DNA of 64,000 nucleotides, taken from Hydrogenoanaerobacterium saccharovorans (lineage in GTDB: Bacteria; Bacillota; Clostridia; Oscillospirales; Ruminococcaceae). Every line of letters starts with the position of its first letter. Position 1 is the stretch's first letter. A program made the translations under genes and the position numbers. Positions 45,103 to 51,527 of this stretch are shown piece after piece. The stretch covers positions 1,984,001 to 2,048,000 of the forward strand of contig NZ_RKRD01000001.1 of NCBI RefSeq assembly GCF_003814745.1, in the 5' to 3' direction. Below the pieces are notes generated by a model. The model worked only from the letters and a program-made list of their open reading frames with translations, searched no databases and was not told the DNA's origin.

Positions 45103-46773
45103 ATGTTGGAACGTTTTTTACCAAGACAGGAGTTTGACTCCTATGAAGATTTTAAAAAAAACTATAAGGTAAATGTACCCGAGCACTTTAACTTCGGCTT
45201 TGATATAGTGGATGCCTGGGCAAAAGAGGATAGCAACAAAAAAGCTTTGGTTTGGTGCGATGACCACGGCGAAGAACGAATCTTTACCTTTGAAGATATC
45301 CGCAAAAAATCCAACCAGGCTGCAAACTTTTTTAAAGCTTGCGGAGTGAAAAAAGGGACGGTTGTCATGCTCATCCTGCGCCGTCGCTGGGAATATTGGG
45401 TAGCAGCCGTAGCTCTGCATAAAATTGGGGCAACTCTCATCCCCGGCACTTTGCAGCTTACAAAAAACGACCTTATTTACCGTGCAAATGCCGCAAAAAT
45501 CTCTATGATGGTATGCGTAAATGATGATTTTGTAATCGAACAAGTGGAGGGTGCCCGCGAAGAGGCTCCGAGCATCAAACACCTTGCACTGGCAGGCGGC
45601 AAACGCGATGGCTGGATGAATTTTGACGAGGAAATTTCAAAGTACAGTGAGGACTTCGTCCGCCCTACCGGTGACGAAGCCAACAACAACGATGATATTA
45701 TGCTTGTATACTTTACCTCCGGCACTACCAGCCACCCCAAAATGGTACAGCATACCTTTACTCACCCGCTTGGGCACATTGTAACCGCAAAGTACTGGCA
45801 GCGCGTGCAAGAAAACAAATTGCACATGAGCGTTTCAGATTCTGGCTGGGCAAAATTCGGTTGGGGTAAAATTTACGGGCAATGGTGCTGCGGTGCGGTT
45901 ATTTTTGCATACGATATGGAAAAATTCGTCCCGCTCAACCTTTTAGAAAAGCTGGAGCGCTATAAGGTAACCACTTTTTGTGCCCCTCCCACCATGTTCC
46001 GGTTTATGCTGCAAGAGGATGTTACCAAGTTCGACCTTTCCTCTATAAAACGCTGCTGCAATGCCGGCGAACCGCTTAACCCCGAAATTTTTCGTAAATG
46101 GTATGAACTCACCGGTGTCCGCATGACCGAGGGCTTCGGCCAGAGCGAATCGACCGTACTGCTTGCAAATTTTGAGTGGTTCGAACCAAAACCCGGCTCT
46201 ACCGGAAAGCCCTCCCCGCTTTATGATATTCGGCTCATGAACGCAGATGGCGAAGAATGTGAAGACGGTGAGGAAGGAACCATTTGCGTGTTTGGCATTG
46301 ACAAAGAAATTCCCGTTGGTTTGTTCCATGGCTATTTCCACAACGAAGAACAAACAAAGGCGGCCCTTGGCGGTAAATATTACGATACCGGCGATGTAGC
46401 TTGGCGTGACAGTGAGGGGTACTACTGGTTTGTGGGCAGAAACGATGATGTAATTAAATGCTCGGGTTACCGCATTGGGCCTTTTGAGGTAGAAAGTGCG
46501 TTGGTAGAGCACCCTGCGGTTGTAGAATGTGCCATTACCGGTGCACCCGACCCTATCCGCGGGCAGGTTGTAAAGGCAACCGTCGTGCTTGCCAAGGGTT
46601 ATACCCCCAGCGATGAGCTGAAAAAAGAACTGCAAAACCATGTAAAACACACAACCGCGCCCTACAAATATCCGCGCATCATCGAGTTTGTAGACGAACT
46701 GCCCAAGACGATTGGCGGTAAAATCAAACGGGCGCAAATTCGCCATCAAGATGAAGGCAACCATATAAAATAA
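45103..46773 (+). CDS. Acyl-CoA synthetase, medium/branched-chain type
   Basis: A 556-residue AMP-forming ligase of the ANL superfamily. It shows the P-loop YFTSGTTSHPKM near residue 205, GFGQSES, YDTGDVAW and the C-terminal lysine in IGGKIKRAQIR. The overall pattern (FNFGFDIVDAWA, LILRRRWEYWVAAVALHKIGA, SDSGWAKFGWGKIYGQW) is that of the MACS family, in which substrates include medium and branched short acids such as 2-methylbutyrate. Placement under a Val-type T-box suggests isobutyrate or similar as substrate (inference). AGGGAGAATCCG precedes the ATG. A bidirectional terminator follows. Confidence 0.9.
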   Translation: MLERFLPRQEFDSYEDFKKNYKVNVPEHFNFGFDIVDAWAKEDSNKKALVWCDDHGEERIFTFEDIRKKSNQAANFFKACGVKKGTVVMLILRRRWEYWVAAVALHKIGATLIPGTLQLTKNDLIYRANAAKISMMVCVNDDFVIEQVEGAREEAPSIKHLALAGGKRDGWMNFDEEISKYSEDFVRPTGDEANNNDDIMLVYFTSGTTSHPKMVQHTFTHPLGHIVTAKYWQRVQENKLHMSVSDSGWAKFGWGKIYGQWCCGAVIFAYDMEKFVPLNLLEKLERYKVTTFCAPPTMFRFMLQEDVTKFDLSSIKRCCNAGEPLNPEIFRKWYELTGVRMTEGFGQSESTVLLANFEWFEPKPGSTGKPSPLYDIRLMNADGEECEDGEEGTICVFGIDKEIPVGLFHGYFHNEEQTKAALGGKYYDTGDVAWRDSEGYYWFVGRNDDVIKCSGYRIGPFEVESALVEHPAVVECAITGAPDPIRGQVVKATVVLAKGYTPSDELKKELQNHVKHTTAPYKYPRIIEFVDELPKTIGGKIKRAQIRHQDEGNHIK

Positions 46774-46791
46774 CAGTTTTATAGATAAATA

Positions 46792-46823
46792 AAAAAGCTT
46801 CGGAACACTTCCGAAGCTTTTTC
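46792..46823. terminator. Bidirectional terminator
   Basis: AAAAAGCTTCGGAA and TTCCGAAGCTTTTT with a 3-base loop. It serves the acyl-CoA synthetase (plus) and the convergent gerQ-like gene (minus). Confidence 0.9.
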
Positions 46824-46824
46824 A

Positions 46825-47436
46825 TTAGTAGTAAAATCGAATGAATTTGATACTGTAAAAATCACACGCAATAACATCGTCGCTTTCAAATTCATTAATT
46901 AAAATGTAGTTTGCACCTACTCCAACCAACCTGCCGTTTTTGGTCAACATCGTGCTGGTGCCAATTAAAAATTCAACCGACACCATTCGTCCTATTTGCG
47001 TCAGCATAAAACCGTTGAGATATTGCAGGCTTTCAACATTAACTGCTGCCGGCTGGTTAAACAGATTAATAGCGGTAAGCCCGGGCAAAACGTTAGGTGA
47101 GTTTCCGTCTACCGTTGTAGGCAGCTGAGGTAACGGCCCCATATCGCCAACATTAGACGTTGACGGAGGCATCAAAGCGGATGGGGACAAAAATCCGCTT
47201 TGAGCCGAGCCCGGAAATGTATTTACGATTGATCTTGGCGGGTTTGGTTGTTCTGGGGTTCGAGGTATCTGCCTTGTCATGTTGCTTTGGGGCACTGTTT
47301 GAGACGGCGCTGCACTGAATGGAAACATATCGCTTTGGGCAGCAGACGGGGGAGGCATGAATGGCGGGGGGCAGTTTGGGCACGTGCCTTGCTGTGCCGG
47401 CGAAAGCCACGGGTTTTGATTTATAATATCGTTCAT
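46825..47436 (-). CDS. gerQ: GerQ-like spore coat protein with proline-rich N-terminus
   Basis: The C-terminal about 70 residues (SLQYLNGFMLTQIGRMVSVEF to ACDFYSIKFIRFYY) match the GerQ fold, which in Bacillus is a coat protein required for CwlJ localisation and is cross-linked in the spore. The first about 130 residues are low-complexity, rich in Pro, Ser, Gln and Asn, with a CPNCPPPFMPPP start. It lies 22 bases after cwlJ in the same direction, the same pairing as in Bacillus. Expression is expected in the mother cell under sigma-E (inference). Confidence 0.8.
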   Translation of the reverse strand: MNDIINQNPWLSPAQQGTCPNCPPPFMPPPSAAQSDMFPFSAAPSQTVPQSNMTRQIPRTPEQPNPPRSIVNTFPGSAQSGFLSPSALMPPSTSNVGDMGPLPQLPTTVDGNSPNVLPGLTAINLFNQPAAVNVESLQYLNGFMLTQIGRMVSVEFLIGTSTMLTKNGRLVGVGANYILINEFESDDVIACDFYSIKFIRFYY

Positions 47437-47458
47437 AGGTACTCTCCTTTAACTAAAT

Positions 47459-47905
47459 TTATGTTTGTGCATATTTTGATGTAGGAATATAGAAACAATG
47501 CTGATTAACGCGGTTATGGATTACCCCTACACCGCCTTTTGGAAAATAATCGATACACACCACACTGTAAGGGTTATAGAAAAACAGCGAATTATCAATG
47601 GCAGACAGCCTGCCTCCACCTAAAGCCCAATCTGCAATGTCATAATGTATTTGGTCTACCGACATATTCCATATGTTCTGTGCATTGTATTTGCCACCCA
47701 ACGTATCGGTCATACAGTTAAACTGCCCAATTTGCTCCATAATTCGGCGCACATCTCCCCCGTTGCTGACACGAAAAAATTCACCGTAGGGCACGGTGGC
47801 TCGGTTCATAATTACGGTAGCCACAGCACGCATTCCTGCGTCGCCTTCTCCGCCTGCTTCACATTTAATCAGCCTTGCCAACATCTCCCTGCTATCGAAA
47901 GGCAT
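47459..47905 (-). CDS. cwlJ: Spore cortex hydrolase CwlJ
   Basis: A 148-residue protein that is a single Hydrolase_2 (SleB/CwlJ) domain: MLARLIKCEAGGEGDAGMRAVATVIMNR carries the catalytic Glu, and later WALGGGRLSAIDNSLFFYNP fits the family. There is no signal peptide or peptidoglycan-binding domain, as in Bacillus CwlJ. It degrades spore cortex during germination. ATG 47905 is preferred because AGAGGTG is seven bases upstream; a GTG at 47914 overlaps that site. Confidence 0.9.
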   Translation of the reverse strand: MPFDSREMLARLIKCEAGGEGDAGMRAVATVIMNRATVPYGEFFRVSNGGDVRRIMEQIGQFNCMTDTLGGKYNAQNIWNMSVDQIHYDIADWALGGGRLSAIDNSLFFYNPYSVVCIDYFPKGGVGVIHNRVNQHCFYIPTSKYAQT

Positions 47906-47994
47906 TATCTTCACCTCTTTTATGGGTCGGTTTTACATCTCCGTTTTATTATATGGGCGCAGCACACGTTATGCTACAAAACGGCAATATGTCC

Positions 47995-48023
47995 TTGACA
48001 TTTTCGTGCTGATTCGCTATACT
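47995..48023 (+). promoter_or_regulatory. Promoter of bioY
   Basis: TTGACA (47995-48000), 17-base spacer, TATACT (48018-48023), essentially consensus. Confidence 0.85.
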
Positions 48024-48026
48024 CAT

Positions 48027-48056
48027 TGTAAACTAGTTTTAATTTTATGGTTTACA
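48027..48056 (+). promoter_or_regulatory. BirA operator
   Basis: TGTAAAC (48027-48033) and GTTTACA (48050-48056) form a widely spaced palindrome with the arrangement of the bifunctional BirA biotin repressor site. It covers the likely transcription start of bioY, so biotin would shut off the gene. Confidence 0.75.
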
Positions 48057-48071
48057 TTAGGAGAGTAAGGA

Positions 48072-48596
48072 ATGACAACAAAAATCTCTATAAAAAAACT
48101 AACTCTTTGCGCATTGTTTGCGGCACTCACAGCTGTAATGTCTCAGCTTTTAATACCAATCGGCCCTATACCTATTAACCTCGCCATGCTTTCTGTTTTT
48201 GTTGCAGGGGGATTATTGGGCAGCAGTGCAGCTGCACTCAGCCAAACAGTATATGTGCTGATGGGTGCAGTAGGTTTACCTGTTTTTGCTATGTTAACCG
48301 GAGGAATAGGAATTGTCTTAGGCCCTACCGGCGGGTATATTATCGGGTACATTGCGGCTGCATGGCTGATTGGCTTGATTGTTACAAAAACGAGCAGAAC
48401 ATTTTTCAACTTAGTGCTTGCCATGATTACAGGTTTGGTGCTGTGTTATACATTAGGTACTGCTTGGTTTATGGTTGTAACAAAAAATGCATTGATAGAA
48501 TCGCTGATGATGTGCGTTGTCCCCTTTTTAATTGGTGACGCGCTAAAAATTGCAGCGGCAGCGTTTTTGGTTAAGCGCCTGCAGCGCTTTGTTTAG
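48072..48596 (+). CDS. bioY: Biotin transporter substrate-binding subunit BioY
   Basis: A 174-residue S-component of the ECF type with about six helices and the motifs LIPIGPIPINLAMLSVFVAGGLLG and LGPTGGYIIGY. It binds biotin and works with the general EcfT/EcfA module, which is not in this window. AGGAGAGTAAGGA precedes the ATG. Regulated by the BirA operator upstream. Confidence 0.93.
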   Translation: MTTKISIKKLTLCALFAALTAVMSQLLIPIGPIPINLAMLSVFVAGGLLGSSAAALSQTVYVLMGAVGLPVFAMLTGGIGIVLGPTGGYIIGYIAAAWLIGLIVTKTSRTFFNLVLAMITGLVLCYTLGTAWFMVVTKNALIESLMMCVVPFLIGDALKIAAAAFLVKRLQRFV

Positions 48597-48608
48597 GATG
48601 ACGTTACG

Positions 48609-49007
48609 ATGATACAAGATTTAAAGCACCCCATCATTTTACGCCCGCACCACGGGTTATGCCTGCAACACTTTGAAGGCAGTGGCTATAGCAAAGAATT
48701 TGTAGAAAATATGACATTGGTGCTCAAGCATCTCTCCGAACATCCCAGCCAAACGGTGCAGTTGCAATGTACAACCGATATTCTTTGCAGCCGTTGCCCG
48801 CACAATCTGCACAGCAGATGTAAATCAGGGCAAAAAGTGGCTAGTTACGATGCTGCCTGCCTTGCCCTATGCGGTTTGCGGGAAGGTGATATACTGAGTT
48901 GGAAACAGTTTAGACAATTGATTCAACTACATATTTTACAGAAACAAAAACTCTCAGGAGTGTGCATAAACTGCGAATGGCTTGCCATTTGTGGTAAGAA
49001 GACATAA
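48609..49007 (+). CDS. DUF1284 cysteine-rich protein
   Basis: A 132-residue protein with ILRPHHGLCLQHFEG at the start and several cysteines (DILCSRCPHN, SRCKSG, AACLALCG, GVCINCEWLAICG). The pattern matches DUF1284, a small family that may bind an iron-sulfur cluster or zinc. It lies 12 bases after bioY and shares its transcript, so biotin control would extend to it. Function unknown. Confidence 0.75.
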   Translation: MIQDLKHPIILRPHHGLCLQHFEGSGYSKEFVENMTLVLKHLSEHPSQTVQLQCTTDILCSRCPHNLHSRCKSGQKVASYDAACLALCGLREGDILSWKQFRQLIQLHILQKQKLSGVCINCEWLAICGKKT

Positions 49008-49011
49008 AAAG

Positions 49012-49047
49012 GTCCGGTAATGGGGTGCTCCATTACCGGACTTTTTT
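49012..49047 (+). terminator. Terminator of bioY transcript
   Basis: Arms GTCCGGTAATGG and CCATTACCGGAC with a 6-base loop, followed by TTTTTT. It separates the transcript from the convergent DUF1294 gene. Confidence 0.9.
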
Positions 49048-49049
49048 GT

Positions 49050-49316
49050 TTACAGATAGATTTTATAAAGAACGTACAGCGTGGCTTGCAGTATTATAAT
49101 AAACGGTATGCCTATTTTAAATTTGAAATGACGCGTTTTATGACGAAACAGCATCATAGAAGCATAGCAGCCCACCGAACCGCCCATAGCTGCCACTGTC
49201 ATCAGCGTACTTTCAGGGATACGACGCTGCCGAGCTTTAGCCAAAAATTTGTCGTAACCGAACATTACAAAGCCAACCACGTTAATAATCGCGAGATATT
49301 CCAAAAAATAATTCAT
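49050..49316 (-). CDS. DUF1294 small membrane protein
   Basis: An 88-residue protein with three hydrophobic segments. VVGFVMFGYDKFLAKARQRRIPESTL, GGSVGCYASMMLFRHKTRHFKF and a C-terminal helix match DUF1294. Function unknown. It probably follows the CmpB-like gene in one transcript (39-base gap). Confidence 0.85.
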   Translation of the reverse strand: MNYFLEYLAIINVVGFVMFGYDKFLAKARQRRIPESTLMTVAAMGGSVGCYASMMLFRHKTRHFKFKIGIPFIIILQATLYVLYKIYL

Positions 49317-49355
49317 AAACCCAAACTTTCTTTGTGTAAAATTTAAAATGTCCTA

Positions 49356-50213
49356 TTATTTACGGGTATTCCATCGCTTTTCTTTGATTGCCTCACGAAA
49401 TTTCTCAAAAGTGTTCTGGTAACGTAAAGATTTTAAGTGAGGGAATGCATTGATGAGACGCCGATGCAATTTGTTACTGCGTATGAGCATTGCAATGCGT
49501 GCTTTCAACTTTTCGATATGCTCAGCCGCTGCTGCACGTTTTTCTTCAAATTCGGTACGGTATTCTTCCAAATCGGCTGCAGAACGCAGCTTTTGCAGTT
49601 TATTTTCAAACTTACTTTCTATATTTTGCTGGAACTGCTGTTTATAACTTTCGCTGCGTTCACGCAGTTCTTCTGCAGCGGCATATAATTGCTCTAACTT
49701 GCCCGAAATCTCCAGAGTGGTGCGAACAGAAAGTAAGGTATCTGCCATAAACAAAACTACAAGAATACCACCTAAAACGTAGATTGCCGTAACAGATAGT
49801 CTTTCTGCCACATATGCAGCAGAAGGATGGATGACCAGTACAACAACGGCAGAAAGCAAACCAAACAATACCGAGTTTAACAGGCAAACTCTGCCGTGGA
49901 TATGAAACCGAAACTGGGAGTAATCCCACCACTTCATATGAAACAGCCGCTCTAACAGTAAGGCGGTAAAGTATTCAAGCACACTGGTAACCAGCATCCC
50001 GCAAAAAAATACAAGGAACGCATTTTGTGTAAAAGGACGCAGAAGAAAAATAACAAGCAATGCGCCAAAGCCGTAAACAGGGCATACAGGGCCTGTTAAA
50101 AAGCCGCGGTTTACCAATTTTTTTTGAATAACAGAGCAGTATATGCATTCGCATACCCACCCCAAAAAGCTGTAGAAAGAAAAATATAAAATCAACTTAC
50201 AGAAATAAAACAA
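49356..50213 (-). CDS. CmpB-like membrane protein (putative ABC transporter type IV)
   Basis: A 285-residue protein. Four to five membrane helices occupy the N-terminal 160 residues, with FYSFLGWVCECIYCSVIQKKLVNRGFL and GPVCPVYGFGALLVIFLL typical of the CmpB family. The C-terminal 120 residues are charged and predicted coiled coil. The start is TTG with GGGGGAG eight bases upstream. The name is historical; transport function has not been shown. Confidence 0.8.
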   Translation of the reverse strand: MFYFCKLILYFSFYSFLGWVCECIYCSVIQKKLVNRGFLTGPVCPVYGFGALLVIFLLRPFTQNAFLVFFCGMLVTSVLEYFTALLLERLFHMKWWDYSQFRFHIHGRVCLLNSVLFGLLSAVVVLVIHPSAAYVAERLSVTAIYVLGGILVVLFMADTLLSVRTTLEISGKLEQLYAAAEELRERSESYKQQFQQNIESKFENKLQKLRSAADLEEYRTEFEEKRAAAAEHIEKLKARIAMLIRSNKLHRRLINAFPHLKSLRYQNTFEKFREAIKEKRWNTRK

Positions 50214-50252
50214 AACGGTACTCCCCCAACGGTAATACTATTTTTGAAAAGT

Positions 50253-51527
50253 CTAAACTGATTCTGCAATCGCGTTTCGTCCGGCATTTGCAAGCATCAT
50301 CTTAATACGGTTTTGCTGATTCACCTCACTGGCACCGGGGTCGTAGTCGATGGCTACGATGTTTGCATCGGGATGTTTCGACTTAATTTCGTTAATCATA
50401 CCTTTGCCCACAATATGGTTGGGCAGGCAACCAAACGGTTGGGTGCAAACAATGTTTTGCACACCCTTTTCAATCAGTTCTGCCATTTCTACGGTGAGAA
50501 GCCATCCCTCGCCCATCTTTACCCCGCGGCTGATATACTGCTCGGCAAGCTGATTGGTTTTTTCAAAAGACATTGGCGGGTCGAACACTCCGTGTTTTTC
50601 GATTGCTGTAATCATATCGCGCTGTTTGCTGATAAAATAACGGTATGCGATTTTATGTGCACCATAAGGCAGCCACTTTCCGCCGTAAAGATGTCTGTCT
50701 TCAATTCCGTTATAAATACAATACAGGCAAAAGTCGATAAGTCCGGGTACAACCACTTCAGCCCCTTCGGCAAGCAAAAAATCTTCAAGATGGTTATTGC
50801 CCATAGGAGAATATTTTACATAGATTTCGCCCACAATACCCACTTTAATCTTTTTCTCGTCGTTTTTCGGAATGGATGCAAAGTCTTGCAAAATAGTGGG
50901 ATATAAATTTTTCAAATTTTTATAGTTGACCAGCTTTGCATTTTCTCCCCAGCTTGCTAAAATAGTGTCCATCCATTTTTGCACGATGGTATCGGTATCA
51001 CCGGGGTGTTGTTCATAAGGCTTGCACTGGTTTTTGAGCAGCATAAGAAAATCGCCAAGCACCACTGCGTATAACAAACGAATCACCAGTGGCAAAGTAA
51101 GCTTAAACCCAGGGCTGTTTTCGAGCGCCTTAAAGTTGAGCGAAATAACAGGTACATTTCCAAACCCGCTCTTTTGCAGTGCCTTGCGCAACAGAAAAAT
51201 ATAATTGGATGCACGGCAGCCGCCCCCCGTTTGGGTAATCATCAGCGCAACTTTGTTCGGGTCGTACTTTCCGCTTTTCAGCGCGTCAATCATCTGCCCT
51301 ATTACCAGCAGTGCAGGATAACAGGTATCGTTATGTACATATTTAAGCCCCTCATTAACCACACTGCGGTTGTCATTGATGAGCAGCTCTGCATGGTAGC
51401 CGTGCTGCTGCAGAATTTTCTGCATAAAAGTAAAGTGGATTGGGAGCATCATCGGCAGTAAAATAGTATGAGTTTTTTTCATTTCCTCTGTAAAAACAGG
51501 ATGAGATGATTTATTGCCTTGCAGCAT
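50253..51527 (-). CDS. CoA-dehydratase activase-related protein (HgdB-like part)
   Basis: A 424-residue cysteine-containing protein of the 2-hydroxyacyl-CoA dehydratase D-subunit-like family. Conserved Cys positions are seen in NDTCYPALLVIGQM, GGGCRASNY, DFCLYCIYNG and CTQPFGCLPNHI. It overlaps the end of the upstream activase gene by 17 bases and has GGGGGA before its ATG. In many Clostridia the two parts are one protein of about 1400 residues; here they are separate and coupled. The substrate is unknown. Confidence 0.85.
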   Translation of the reverse strand: MLQGNKSSHPVFTEEMKKTHTILLPMMLPIHFTFMQKILQQHGYHAELLINDNRSVVNEGLKYVHNDTCYPALLVIGQMIDALKSGKYDPNKVALMITQTGGGCRASNYIFLLRKALQKSGFGNVPVISLNFKALENSPGFKLTLPLVIRLLYAVVLGDFLMLLKNQCKPYEQHPGDTDTIVQKWMDTILASWGENAKLVNYKNLKNLYPTILQDFASIPKNDEKKIKVGIVGEIYVKYSPMGNNHLEDFLLAEGAEVVVPGLIDFCLYCIYNGIEDRHLYGGKWLPYGAHKIAYRYFISKQRDMITAIEKHGVFDPPMSFEKTNQLAEQYISRGVKMGEGWLLTVEMAELIEKGVQNIVCTQPFGCLPNHIVGKGMINEIKSKHPDANIVAIDYDPGASEVNQQNRIKMMLANAGRNAIAESV

